A stretch of DNA of 64,000 nucleotides from positions 2,988,001-3,052,000 of the forward strand of contig NZ_CP090557.1 in assembly GCF_021484805.1 (NCBI RefSeq), written 5' to 3'. The position numbers and the translations under genes were made by a program. Source of the stretch: Tellurirhabdus bombi (GTDB lineage: Bacteria; Bacteroidota; Bacteroidia; Cytophagales; Spirosomataceae). The notes under the pieces were generated by a model. The model ran no database searches, was not told where the DNA came from, and was given only the letters and a program-made list of their open reading frames with translations. This document shows positions 1 to 9,171 of the stretch, one piece after another; position 1 is the first letter of the stretch, and each line of letters starts with the position of its first letter.

Positions 1-42
1 ATTCTGCTGGCTAACGGCGAACTGGCTCGCTTTACCCCGTAA
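1..42 (+). CDS. C-terminal end of an unidentified protein (partial)
   Basis: The first 13 codons of the window are open on the plus strand and end at TAA (40-42), giving the tail ILLANGELARFTP. The gene starts outside the window, so no function can be given. It could also be a chance open frame, but the codons resemble those of neighbouring genes. Confidence 0.35.
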   Translation: MLLANGELARFTP

Positions 43-194
43 ACTGAAACCTGGGAAAAAGTAAGTAACGCGCCTGATTCCCTAAAGGCGGGGACACTAC
101 TAAATAATAAAGCCTTTTTCCTAAGAGCCCAGAAACTGTATTCGTATACACCCGATTAAAACCGCTCATGCAAAACAGCACTATTGTCTACTAA

Positions 195-1844
195 TTATTT
201 TTTATTCAATAAATGACTAAGGTCACCCGCCCGAAACCAGCGATACCCGTAGGCTTCCAGCATGATTTTATGCACTCCCTGCGAATCGGCCTCACTTTGT
301 TCATTGTTCATCAAATCGATGAGACGCGATGCCTTGGGCTGCTTCAGATTGAGAATGGCTTCCTGCGGGTGATGGTCGAAATTATGCAGAATAACCACCG
401 AATTGCCCTTCCAACTGTAGTGCATGGCCAGGACTTCAGTGCGCTCGGTAGACAAAATCTGCCACTGGCCCCAGCCAATTTCAGGGCATTCTTTCCGTAA
501 ACGAATCAGCATGGTCATCCATTTCAGGAGGGAGCTTGAATCACGGCGCTGGGCTTCTACGTTAACGTGCGAAAAGGCATAAGGACCTTCATCAATGATG
601 GGGTGCACCAGCTTCTCCGCCGCAGAAAAACCCGCCTGGGGATCAGAACACCACTGCATGGGCGTCCGCACCGCTTCGCGTTCCTTGAGGGTCAGGTCAT
701 CGCCCATGCCAATTTCATCGCCGTAGCGAATTACCGGCGCACCGGGTAATGAGAACATTAAACTATAGGCCAATTCGGTTTGCTGCCGACTGCCGATCAT
801 GGAAGCCAGCCGCCGCCGCAGTCCCCGGCCATAAATCTGCATGGATGGATCAGGCCCGAAGCGGGCAAAAACGGCTTGGCGTTGCTCTTCGGTCAGGTTG
901 CCTAAATCGAGTTCGTCATGGTTGCGCAGGAAATTGGCCCATTGAGCGGTGATCGGAATCGTTCGGGTTGCTTCCAGCGCCTTGATCAGTGAGGTCGTGT
1001 CGGCGGTAGCTAAACTGTGGAAAAGGTGCTGATTGACAAAAAAATTGAACAGTAAATGAACGCCTTCCCCGTCTTCCCCGAAAAACGGATAGCTTTCTTC
1101 GGGGAGTACATTGGCTTCGCCCAAAATGATGGCATCGCCCTTGCGCCATTGCAGAAAGCGACGCATTTCCCGGAGGTAGTCGAAATTCATGGGCGGAAAA
1201 ACCGTACCCGGCTCCGTTGATTCCAGCACAAAAGGCAGCGCATCGACGCGAAAACCCGCCACGCCCAACTGAAGCCAGTAGCCCATGATGCGGCGAATTT
1301 CGGCCCGAACATTTTCGTTGTCCATGTTCAAATCGGGCTGAAAGCTGTAAAAACGGTGGAAATAATACGCCTGCGCCTGTTTATCGTAGGTCCAGGTCGT
1401 TTTCTCAACGCCGGGGAAGGCCATGCCTTTGTCCGAATTTGCTGGTTTTTTCTTCGACCAGATATACCAGTCGCGGTACAGGGAATCCTCACTGCTGCGG
1501 GCGTCCTGAAACCAGGGATGTTTTATCGAGGTATGATTGACAACCAGATCGATAAGCACTTTAATACCCCGTTTATTGGCTTGATGCATGAACTCAACAA
1601 AGTCACCGCTTGAGCCGTGTCGCGGGTCTACCCCGTAATAGTCTTTGATGTCGTACCCATTGTCCTGGTTGGGAGTTGGCTGGAAGGGGGCCAGCCAGAC
1701 TGCATCGACACCCAGCGCCTGAAGGTAATCCAGCCGACGGTTAAGCCCCGTAAAATCGCCAACACCGTCGCCGTTGGCGTCCATAAATGTCTCTAAGTCG
1801 AGGCTGTAGATAATTGCGTTTTTATACCAAAGTTCTTCAATCAT
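195..1844 (-). CDS. GH13 alpha-amylase family enzyme (trehalose synthase / alpha-glucosidase-like)
   Basis: A 549-residue GH13 glycoside hydrolase acting on alpha-glucosidic bonds. The (beta/alpha)8 barrel begins almost at residue 1 (WYKNAIIYSLDLETF). The conserved regions are present: DLVVNH near 99-104, GFRVDALPF with nucleophile D201, the acid/base in LGEAN (E243) and NHD (H309-D310). The barrel ends in a short beta-domain. The N-terminal pattern is closest in feel to trehalose synthase or oligo-1,6-glucosidase subgroups; the exact substrate cannot be read from motifs. There is no signal peptide, so it is probably cytoplasmic and used for glycogen, maltose or trehalose turnover. It lies alone on the minus strand and starts at ATG 1844. 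Confidence 0.9.
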   Translation of the reverse strand: MIEELWYKNAIIYSLDLETFMDANGDGVGDFTGLNRRLDYLQALGVDAVWLAPFQPTPNQDNGYDIKDYYGVDPRHGSSGDFVEFMHQANKRGIKVLIDLVVNHTSIKHPWFQDARSSEDSLYRDWYIWSKKKPANSDKGMAFPGVEKTTWTYDKQAQAYYFHRFYSFQPDLNMDNENVRAEIRRIMGYWLQLGVAGFRVDALPFVLESTEPGTVFPPMNFDYLREMRRFLQWRKGDAIILGEANVLPEESYPFFGEDGEGVHLLFNFFVNQHLFHSLATADTTSLIKALEATRTIPITAQWANFLRNHDELDLGNLTEEQRQAVFARFGPDPSMQIYGRGLRRRLASMIGSRQQTELAYSLMFSLPGAPVIRYGDEIGMGDDLTLKEREAVRTPMQWCSDPQAGFSAAEKLVHPIIDEGPYAFSHVNVEAQRRDSSSLLKWMTMLIRLRKECPEIGWGQWQILSTERTEVLAMHYSWKGNSVVILHNFDHHPQEAILNLKQPKASRLIDLMNNEQSEADSQGVHKIMLEAYGYRWFRAGDLSHLLNKK

Positions 1845-2085
1845 ACCTATTCAACTAATTTAGGCCTTCGCGGTTTGCCACTTCTAGGCCAGGAACAGGC
1901 TAAAGGCGATAGCTTTTACTGAGAATGGATGGCTTTGTGGAAAACTGACAAAGGGGTAGAAGTGAGCACGTTCCGTTGGCGTAAATGATGTTTAATAGCC
2001 AAACCTTATACATAATCAGTGGTTGTGATGGTACATTCTTTTGCGAAAAGAAAAGAAGCTATTCCCTTACTTAAATAGAACGATT

Positions 2086-2334
2086 ATGAAAGCTCAACTT
2101 GGTAAATATACCTTTGTGCCGGACAGTGAAACATACGGAAATGAGAATCATGTGCTTGATCCAGAAGAGGATACACAGCGTACCGGCGATTTGTTAAACG
2201 ACCAGGCACCGCATAAAAAACCGGGGCAGGGGATACTGGGTGAAGATGATCTTACGGATGAGGATCTGGTTGACGCACTTAGGCCGGAAGTTTCTGCTTG
2301 TAACCAACGCCTAGCTCTGTCTGGGCTAAATTAG
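2086..2334 (+). CDS. small acidic hypothetical protein
   Basis: An 82-residue, Asp/Glu-rich protein (MKAQLGKYTFVPDSETYGNE...) without a signal peptide, membrane segment or recognised domain. The ATG at 2086 is preferred to a TTG 15 codons upstream (2041), because the extra residues are basic and unlike the rest. The acidic middle (DLTDEDLVDALRPE) suggests a soluble, perhaps partly disordered protein. It lies 48 bp before the SDR gene on the same strand and may be co-transcribed with it. I do not recognise the family. Confidence 0.55.
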   Translation: MKAQLGKYTFVPDSETYGNENHVLDPEEDTQRTGDLLNDQAPHKKPGQGILGEDDLTDEDLVDALRPEVSACNQRLALSGLN

Positions 2335-2382
2335 CCAAACAAACCTCACGCCTGTCTGTTTTCTGTTGAAAGATCGTACGTT

Positions 2383-3366
2383 ATGAATAAAAGAAAAGTT
2401 GTTGTGGTTACCGGCGCTTCCGCTGGTCTTGGCCGCGCTATTGTCCGGGAATTTGCCAAAGACGGAGCCGATGTTGCCTTGCTGGCACGCGGAATTGAAG
2501 GCCTCGAAGGGGCCAAACGCGAGGTAGAAGCCTGCGGTGGACGAGCCCTTGTTTTTCCCCTGGATGTTGCCGATGCAGATGCCATCGAAAATGCCGCCGC
2601 CAAGATTGAAGAAGAACTGGGACCTATTGATATTTGGGTAAACAACGCGATGAACAGCGTTTTTGCGCCCATTCACGAAGTCAAGCCAGAAGAATACAAG
2701 CGAGTCACGGAAGTAACATACCTTGGTCAGGTATACGGCGCGCTGGCTGCTTTAAAGCGAATGCGACCCCGCAATGAAGGCTGTATTATTTTCGTTGGCT
2801 CGGCGTTAGCCTACCGGGGCATTCCGCTCCAATCGGCTTATTGTGCGTCTAAGCATGCCATTCAAGGATTTTATGACTCGCTGAAAGCCGAGCTGATGCA
2901 CGATAAAAGTAAGATTCGTACCTGTATGGTGCAGTTACCGGCTATGAACACAACCCAGTTTGGCTTTGTGCGCAGCAAGCTTCCCAATAAACCCAAACCC
3001 ATGGGGACCATCTTTCAGCCGGAAGTAGCGGCAAAAGCCATTCTATACGCTTGCGAAAGTGGCCGCCGGGAAATTTATTTGGGCTGGCCCACCCTGGAAG
3101 CCATCGTAGGCGATAAAATAGCTCCGTGGGCGGGTGACAAAGTGCTGGCAATGAGTGGCTATGAAGGCCAGATGACCGACGAGCCCGCCGATCCTAACCG
3201 GAAAGATAACCTTTGGGAGCCGCTACCGGGCGATCACGGAGCGCATGGTCCTTTTACAGAAGAGTCATGGTCGTTCAGTCCCCAGTTCTGGATGTCCAAA
3301 AACAGAGCGCCCATTGCAGCCTTTGCGCTGGCCTTTATCGCCGGATCATGGCTGGCTAGAAAATAA
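2383..3366 (+). CDS. SDR family NAD(P)-dependent oxidoreductase
   Basis: A 327-residue short-chain dehydrogenase/reductase. The cofactor motif TGASAGLG is at 10-17, the NNA motif near 87-89, and the catalytic S140, Y153 and K157 (YCASK) are in place, so the fold should be active. The protein runs past the usual ~250 residues. Its tail ends in a hydrophobic stretch and a basic residue (near 309-327, ending SWLARK), suggesting C-terminal membrane anchoring. The substrate is unknown; membrane-tethered classical SDRs often act on lipids or hydrophobic alcohols, but that is only inference. It converges with the histidine kinase gene at 3406, and I see no clear terminator in the 39-bp gap. Confidence 0.88.
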   Translation: MNKRKVVVVTGASAGLGRAIVREFAKDGADVALLARGIEGLEGAKREVEACGGRALVFPLDVADADAIENAAAKIEEELGPIDIWVNNAMNSVFAPIHEVKPEEYKRVTEVTYLGQVYGALAALKRMRPRNEGCIIFVGSALAYRGIPLQSAYCASKHAIQGFYDSLKAELMHDKSKIRTCMVQLPAMNTTQFGFVRSKLPNKPKPMGTIFQPEVAAKAILYACESGRREIYLGWPTLEAIVGDKIAPWAGDKVLAMSGYEGQMTDEPADPNRKDNLWEPLPGDHGAHGPFTEESWSFSPQFWMSKNRAPIAAFALAFIAGSWLARK

Positions 3367-3405
3367 AGTCGGGCGGGGTCGTATACAGGAATTCTTCAGG
3401 CTGAT

Positions 3406-5346
3406 TTATTGCTCCTCGCTTCCGCTTTGAATAAGCAACGATTCAGGCAGAAAGATCTTGAATTCGGCCCCTTGCCCCAGCTTGCTAATGGCCGTTAGGC
3501 TACCGCCGTGATTTTCGGTAACCTGCTTGCAGATGGATAGGCCAACGCCCGTTCCGGCATACTGCTGTTTGGTGTGAAGCCGTTGAAAAACCTGGAAAAT
3601 TCGCTCTTTGTACTGGGCGTCAAAGCCAATTCCATTATCCCTTACCCAAATCTCAAGAAAAGGTTGATTCGTAGCGAGCAGAATGTCGGGTAAGTCACTT
3701 TTGTTGGCTTTACGCTGACCGATTTGAATGATAGGTGATAAGGTGAGTTGTCTGAATTTCAAGGCGTTGCCAATCAGATTCTGAAATAGCTGACGGAACT
3801 GCAAAGGATCACCGTTAAGAGTGGGTAACTGGTCAATTTGTATAAAGGCCCCCGTTTCGCGGATCGAGATATCCAGATCATCCAGGACTTCTTTTATAAC
3901 ATGGTTAAGGAATACCGGCTTGAACGTTTTCTGCTGAATGGTCGTCACGCGGGAATAAGCCAGCAGATCCCGAATCAGGCTTGACATACGACTGGCCGCC
4001 GCCTGCATGCGCTCAATGTAATCCTGGCCATCTTCGTCAAGGATCGACGCATACTGTTCGGTAAGCAAGGTGCCGAACGCCTGAATTTTGCGAAGGGGCT
4101 CCTGAAGATCGTGACTGGCGACATAGGCAAACTGGGCGAGGTTGCTGTTGGAACGAAGCAATTCCTGGTTGGTTGCTTCGAGCTGCTGCCGGTATTCGTG
4201 GCTCTGGGTGACATCAAGATATGTACTGATTAGGCCATCTCCGAACTTGACGAGTGAGGTTTGAAACCACCGCTCGCCAATGACGCGTTCAAACTGCAAT
4301 GGCTCTCCGGTTTCAGTAACGTGTTTGTAATGATCAAAAACCTGACTAATGTTCGGACTAACCTCAAGCGCTGTTTTGCCAATCAGGTCCGAGATGGAAT
4401 GCCCTTTGGCATTAGCCGCCGCTTCATTAGCCAGCAACAACTGAAAATTTATAATCTGTCCTTGCTCATCGCGAATCGCCTGGTACTGCACAAAGGCCAC
4501 CGGCGAAGCAGTGAGGATGCTATTTAGCAAATCTGCCTGTTTCTGCTTTTCCTCCTGCGATTGCTTTAACTCTGTAATGTCCAAAAACGACAAAACAATA
4601 AAATCGCCGCTTCGCACGCCCTGCACTTCGTACCAAAGGTTATAACCTTCGTGGGTGTAATGGTTGTGATAACGAAGTGGAACGCCCGTTTCGGCTAACT
4701 CTTTATATAATTTCCAGATGCCACTCAGCTTAATGCCCGGGAAAACTTCCTGCATGGTGTTGCCAATCAGCTCACTCGCTGGCCGTCCGGTCATGCGTTC
4801 GGCCATGTGATTAATAAGGTCGTAGCGCAGATCAACCACTTCCTGGGTTTCAGGGTCCCGGATTATTTTATACAAGGCGATGGCTGTCAGGGCGCTATCG
4901 GTAACAAATTTTAGCTTTTCTGCCTCATGCTCCCGTTCCTGCTCCATTTTTTGTTCAACAGTCCGGTCGCGGGTAATGCTCAAAACGCCCTTGCGCCACT
5001 TGCGCCGAACAACATAAAGATGGGCACCAGTGATTGGACTAATATAGGAATATTCCTTGCTTTTCTCGGTGAGAAAGACTTCCTCATATTGGTCAAAAAT
5101 CAGCCGGGCAAGGGTCGCATTTTCGGTGTTATCGGCAAGGAGATATTTGCCTGTTTTGACTTGGAAAGATAGACCAATAATTTTCTCAGCTTCCTGATTA
5201 GCATAGCCAAACTGAAAGTCAATCAGACGCTGTTGCTCGTCCCAGACAGGGATAAGCCAGGCAATGGCGTCCGGAAGGCTGTTTAACAATTCAAGCGCTA
5301 AAGAGTCGTTAGACGGATCCAAATTTTCCGCGAAAGGGGTATTCAT
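3406..5346 (-). CDS. PAS-domain sensor histidine kinase
   Basis: About 646 residues from ATG 5346; a TTG five codons upstream (5361) is an alternative. Three PAS-like modules occupy roughly 10-120, 145-260 and 270-385. Next comes a HisKA dimerisation domain of the phytochrome-like type with phospho-acceptor His near residue 412 (ASHDLQEPLRK), and a HATPase_c domain with the N-box (NLIGNALKF), a G1 box (DNGIGF) and GTGVGL. There is no signal peptide or transmembrane helix, so it is a cytoplasmic sensor. No cognate regulator is adjacent on its strand; the nearest free receiver protein is at 8718. It is divergent from the FIST gene across a 586-bp gap. Confidence 0.92.
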   Translation of the reverse strand: MNTPFAENLDPSNDSLALELLNSLPDAIAWLIPVWDEQQRLIDFQFGYANQEAEKIIGLSFQVKTGKYLLADNTENATLARLIFDQYEEVFLTEKSKEYSYISPITGAHLYVVRRKWRKGVLSITRDRTVEQKMEQEREHEAEKLKFVTDSALTAIALYKIIRDPETQEVVDLRYDLINHMAERMTGRPASELIGNTMQEVFPGIKLSGIWKLYKELAETGVPLRYHNHYTHEGYNLWYEVQGVRSGDFIVLSFLDITELKQSQEEKQKQADLLNSILTASPVAFVQYQAIRDEQGQIINFQLLLANEAAANAKGHSISDLIGKTALEVSPNISQVFDHYKHVTETGEPLQFERVIGERWFQTSLVKFGDGLISTYLDVTQSHEYRQQLEATNQELLRSNSNLAQFAYVASHDLQEPLRKIQAFGTLLTEQYASILDEDGQDYIERMQAAASRMSSLIRDLLAYSRVTTIQQKTFKPVFLNHVIKEVLDDLDISIRETGAFIQIDQLPTLNGDPLQFRQLFQNLIGNALKFRQLTLSPIIQIGQRKANKSDLPDILLATNQPFLEIWVRDNGIGFDAQYKERIFQVFQRLHTKQQYAGTGVGLSICKQVTENHGGSLTAISKLGQGAEFKIFLPESLLIQSGSEEQ

Positions 5347-5932
5347 AGTGTTGGCAAGCAAACAACCTGCAAATTGCTTCCTAGAGACTAATATAAGCAG
5401 CCCATTGAATAAGTTTTAAGCTAACCACAAAGTTAATGACGATTTGCGTTTCCAGAGCTTGACGCAACGAAACACTCAAGTCCGCTGTCGTTGTGTTAGT
5501 TATACGAATAAAGAGAAAACATAACCCATATACGACTTTGTCAGATTTATCGAATATTTGTTGTTTATCGGACAGAAATTAATGCTTTTTTAACAGATCG
5601 TCTGGTTGATTTTAGTACTATGCAGTGTTTCCAGAAAAAAGGCCTATCAGGCTGATTTATAAAGGGCAAAGCCTTAAACAGGGCATGGTTAGCTTTAATA
5701 GATCTTGCAATACTAGATAGGAGTGGCAACGTGCTTTCCGAGGACTACAAATATTTATTAGACAATGATTATTTTTGTACGAATCAGAAAGTATCTTTGG
5801 TAGCTAATAATTACAGAACATTACCTGAGTATAAATCAGTTGAAAGACATAAGTATGTTCTTGTAATTAATTGGTAACAACCAGTCAGATTGTATTAAAA
5901 ACAGCTTAATACTTCGGTAATTAGGTGACCTC
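5347..5932. other. intergenic region between divergent signalling genes
   Basis: This 586-bp AT-rich gap separates the divergent histidine kinase and FIST genes and should hold promoters for both. A perfect TAnnTTTG element (Bacteroidota -7 consensus) lies at 5770-5777 on the plus strand, but I see no well-spaced TTG -33 element. A GTG-started 48-codon frame lies at 5731-5877 (listed separately). No RNA gene or strong terminator is visible. Confidence 0.5.
5731..5877 (+). CDS. possible short ORF in the FIST leader
   Basis: A GTG-started frame encodes 48 residues (VLSEDYKYLLDNDYFCTNQ...) and ends at TAA 5875-5877, 55 bp before the FIST start. The frame stays open further upstream, back to a TGA near 5655, but without an ATG. 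The composition looks protein-like (charged and aromatic), yet AT-rich DNA can produce this by chance. It could be a small leader protein, the decayed remnant of a gene, or noise. Confidence 0.18.
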   Translation: MLSEDYKYLLDNDYFCTNQKVSLVANNYRTLPEYKSVERHKYVLVINW

Positions 5933-7072
5933 ATGAAAATTCACCAGTCTCTCTACACGCAGCAAAACTGGCAAACTTGTTCCGAAACAGCTGATTTTTC
6001 GGCCGATAAGGCACAATTGGTATTGGTTTTTGGCGAACGAAAGTCGTTGGAACAGGTAAAGCCCTACAACTATCTGCGTAGTATCTATCCGTCAGCTGAT
6101 ATCGTCATCAACTCAACAGCAGGTGAAATTTGCTGCGACAAGATTTATGATGAGGCTATTACAGTGACTGCCATTGAGTTAGAAAAAACAGCAGTGCGGG
6201 CGAAGCAGATTGAGATTAGTACCTATACCGAGAGTTTTGCGCTTGGCGAGCAACTGGCGCAGGCTTTATCCGATGATAATCTGGCGGCTATTTTTGTTAT
6301 TTCAGACGGAAGCTATGTGAATGGCAGCGACCTGACAATGGCCATGGGCCAGTATCTGAACCACCAGGTTCCCATCACGGGTGGGTTGGCAGGAGATGCC
6401 GCCCGGTTCGAAAAAACGCTGGTTGGCTTGAACCAGGATCCCACAATTGGTAAAGTCGTCGGAATTGGATTTTATGGTGATAGTCTAAAAATTGGATATG
6501 GCTCAAAAGGAGGCTGGGACGTTTTTGGACCCGAACGCGAGGTAACCAGTTCTAAGTACAATGTGCTGTATCAGATTGACAGTACGAAAGCACTGGATTT
6601 ATACAAAGAATATTTAGGGAAATACGCCGCCAATTTACCCGCGGCGGCCCTTTTGTTTCCCCTTTCAATACGGGCTACGCAAGACTCGCAACCCCTGGTG
6701 CGAACGATCCTGGGAATTGATGAGAAAGAGAAAAGCATGACTTTTGCCGGGGAAATGCCGGAAAAGGCGTTGGTTCGTTTCATGACAGCCAACTTGGACC
6801 GGCTGATTGATGCCTCAGCAACGGCAACGCATCATTCACTGGCGAAGCTGGATTTTAAACCAGAATTAGCTATCCTGGTGAGTTGTGTTGGCCGGAAATT
6901 AGTGTTGGGCCAGCGTACTGAGGAGGAAGTAGAAGTAGCACAGGAAATATTGGGCGCTGATACTGTTATCACAGGTTTTTATTCATACGGTGAGATATCG
7001 CCTACCCATCCGAATGACCGTTGCGAGTTACACAACCAAACAATGACCGTAACTGTCTTATCCGAAAACTGA
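5933..7072 (+). CDS. FIST domain-containing sensory protein
   Basis: A 379-residue protein made of FIST_N (about 25-215) and FIST_C (about 220-370) modules; recognisable features are STAGEI, the ISDG segment and GGLAGD. FIST proteins are thought to bind small ligands, possibly amino acids, and usually sit beside signalling genes. That is the case here: the hybrid histidine kinase starts 4 bp downstream, so the two are almost certainly co-transcribed and the FIST protein probably modulates the kinase. No signal peptide or membrane segment is seen, so it acts in the cytoplasm. Confidence 0.9.
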   Translation: MKIHQSLYTQQNWQTCSETADFSADKAQLVLVFGERKSLEQVKPYNYLRSIYPSADIVINSTAGEICCDKIYDEAITVTAIELEKTAVRAKQIEISTYTESFALGEQLAQALSDDNLAAIFVISDGSYVNGSDLTMAMGQYLNHQVPITGGLAGDAARFEKTLVGLNQDPTIGKVVGIGFYGDSLKIGYGSKGGWDVFGPEREVTSSKYNVLYQIDSTKALDLYKEYLGKYAANLPAAALLFPLSIRATQDSQPLVRTILGIDEKEKSMTFAGEMPEKALVRFMTANLDRLIDASATATHHSLAKLDFKPELAILVSCVGRKLVLGQRTEEEVEVAQEILGADTVITGFYSYGEISPTHPNDRCELHNQTMTVTVLSEN

Positions 7073-7076
7073 TTCT

Positions 7077-8600
7077 ATGGTGCCACCTGTACTGCATAAA
7101 TTACTGGCTCGTCAAGTCAATAAATACCTCTCGGAGGAGTGCTTAAAAAATGAGCAATTCCAGCCTTTTATCAGGGCCGTTAACGACTCGTATCTAAATT
7201 TTGAGCGTGACAAAGAGCTGTTTGAACATTCCTCCAGCCTCAATGATCGGCAATACGCACAAATCAATACCAAACTAAAAGAAGAAATTAGCCAACGTCG
7301 GCAATCTATCGAAAAGTTGATTGAAACCATTCAATCCATGGAGGTGCCGGAGGGCTATGAAATGCCCAGCTTTGATCCGAATAATCTGGTTTACCTGGTC
7401 GAATTTTTGCAAATGCAAATTGATCATCGGAAGCAGATTGAAGACGAGTTGAGAAATGCCAAAGAAGTAGCTGAAAATGCCACCCAGGCCAAGTCAGATT
7501 TTCTTTCGATGATGAGTCACGAAATTCGTACGCCACTCAATGGAATTGTGGGTATGACATATCTGATGCTTCAGGAAGAAGTCCCGGCGACCATTGCCGA
7601 TAACCTGAAAACGCTTCAGTTTTCCATCGAGCATTTGCACGCTTTGATTAATGATATTCTGGATTTTAGTAAAATAGAAGCTGGGAAAGTTGATTTAGAA
7701 GAAACCAATTTTGATCTAAAACAACTTGTTTCAAATATTAAAAAATCGCATCAGATAAAAGCCGAAGAAAACCGCACCCGTATTCGGTTAATGATCGATG
7801 ATGATATTCCCGAAACACTAATTGGCGACTCTACGCGGATTGGTCAGGTTTTGTCGAATTTGGTGTCTAATGCAATTAAATTCACGAAACAGGGAACCGT
7901 TACAATTGAGCTGGCTTTGCAGCAGAAAACAGACGATGTTGCAACGATTGATGTATCTGTACAAGACACGGGAATTGGAATTGCAAAAGAAAAACAGGAA
8001 GCCATTTTTGAAATGTTTACACAGGCTAATTCAGCAACGACCCGCAATTTCGGCGGTACTGGATTAGGGCTGGTAATCACTAAAAAATTGCTGCAACTAT
8101 ACAACAGTCCTATTGGCGTTGAAAGTGAAGAGGGCAAAGGAGCTAAGTTCTATTTCACCCTCGAATTGAACATAAGCAAAGGCGTCAAGCAATCTTACAA
8201 CATTCTGGATTCCATTGATGAAGAAACGCTAAAAGGCGTTAAAATCCTCCTGGTTGAGGATTATCCGGTCAATGTAAAGGTGGCGCTGAAGTTTCTAAAC
8301 CGCTGGGGTGTTGACGTTGACATCGCTGAAAATGGCCTGATTGGGTTTGAGAAATTTATGGCTGGTGCGTACGATCTGATCTTGATGGACTTGCAAATGC
8401 CCGTTATGGATGGCTATACATCGACCGAGAAAATAAGAGCAGAAAATTCAACTATTCCGATTATTGCCTTAACGGCTTCGGCTACTTATACCAATAAAGA
8501 CCGGGCCATCAGCGTCGGAATCAGCGATTACGTAATTAAGCCTTTTAATCCAAAAGACTTATTCCAAAAAATAGCGAAATATAGCCAGCGCTTTAATTAA
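7077..8600 (+). CDS. hybrid sensor histidine kinase / response regulator
   Basis: A 507-residue soluble kinase. Residues 1-140 are helical and coiled-coil-like with no recognised sensor fold, consistent with input coming from the FIST partner. HisKA follows with H148 (MSHEIRTPLNG), then HATPase_c at about 250-365 (NLVSNAIKF, DTGIGI, GTGLGL) and a C-terminal receiver domain from about 388 with acidic pair E394-D395 and phospho-acceptor D438 (LMDLQMPVMDG). All key residues are present. The start is 4 bp after the FIST stop. No HPt domain is encoded nearby, so a phosphorelay onward to the response regulator at 8718 would need a partner elsewhere, or direct transfer. Confidence 0.93.
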   Translation: MVPPVLHKLLARQVNKYLSEECLKNEQFQPFIRAVNDSYLNFERDKELFEHSSSLNDRQYAQINTKLKEEISQRRQSIEKLIETIQSMEVPEGYEMPSFDPNNLVYLVEFLQMQIDHRKQIEDELRNAKEVAENATQAKSDFLSMMSHEIRTPLNGIVGMTYLMLQEEVPATIADNLKTLQFSIEHLHALINDILDFSKIEAGKVDLEETNFDLKQLVSNIKKSHQIKAEENRTRIRLMIDDDIPETLIGDSTRIGQVLSNLVSNAIKFTKQGTVTIELALQQKTDDVATIDVSVQDTGIGIAKEKQEAIFEMFTQANSATTRNFGGTGLGLVITKKLLQLYNSPIGVESEEGKGAKFYFTLELNISKGVKQSYNILDSIDEETLKGVKILLVEDYPVNVKVALKFLNRWGVDVDIAENGLIGFEKFMAGAYDLILMDLQMPVMDGYTSTEKIRAENSTIPIIALTASATYTNKDRAISVGISDYVIKPFNPKDLFQKIAKYSQRFN

Positions 8601-8664
8601 ATATGGCTAGCTTTTAGCAATTGGTATAGTTTTTATAAAGTTAATAAACCAGTCAAGAACACCT

Positions 8665-8698
8665 TTCTATTTTATAAAAGATCACTTATAAAATAGAA
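8665..8698. promoter_or_regulatory. perfect 13-bp AT-rich inverted repeat before the response regulator
   Basis: The arms at 8665-8677 and 8686-8698 are exact reverse complements separated by 8 nt; the left arm reads ttctattttataa. The repeat sits between the kinase stop (8600) and the response regulator ATG (8718). No U-run follows on the plus strand, so it is a poor intrinsic terminator. A dimeric regulator operator or an RNA stem affecting expression of the downstream gene is more likely. Confidence 0.5.
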
Positions 8699-8717
8699 TA
8701 CTATATCCGCAAATGTT

Positions 8718-9152
8718 ATGGAAACTCGTTACAATGTACTTATTGTTGAAGACGATGCTTTTATTCGGAAAGTGCTTCGACATACACTGAATAATGACTT
8801 TGAGGTAACTACACAAATTAATGGCATTGAAGCAATGACCTGGCTGGAAGAAGGTCATGCGGTAGATATTGTCATTACTGATTTGCAGATGCCTTATATG
8901 ACCGGTCAGGAACTGATTCGAAATATTCGGGCAAGCTCTTTATTTAATCATTTGCCGGTTATTATTTTATCTACTTACGACGATAGTAATACCCGAATTG
9001 CCTGTTTGGAAATGGGTGCTGACGACTACATGATTAAGCCATTTAATCCGATGGAAGTCAAAGCGAAAATATTAGCTCTTTTGCGTCGGGCAGAGTATCG
9101 AAAAGCAAGTAGTTCTCCGACCAGAACTACGGATGGCTCTTCAGGCAATTGA
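8718..9152 (+). CDS. CheY-like single-domain response regulator
   Basis: A 144-residue receiver domain with no output domain. The acidic pocket (E11, D12, D13), phospho-acceptor D55 (VITDLQMP), T86/S85 region and K107 (IKPFNP) are all intact, so it should be phosphorylatable. A Ser/Thr-rich tail follows from residue 130. It lies downstream of the FIST/hybrid kinase pair and 19 bp before the sugar transferase gene, so it is probably transcribed with the EPS genes. It probably acts by protein-protein contact. A homologue with a substituted phospho-site lies at the other end of the EPS locus (33271). Confidence 0.92.
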   Translation: METRYNVLIVEDDAFIRKVLRHTLNNDFEVTTQINGIEAMTWLEEGHAVDIVITDLQMPYMTGQELIRNIRASSLFNHLPVIILSTYDDSNTRIACLEMGADDYMIKPFNPMEVKAKILALLRRAEYRKASSSPTRTTDGSSGN

Positions 9153-9171
9153 TGCAATTTTATAGTGTCCT

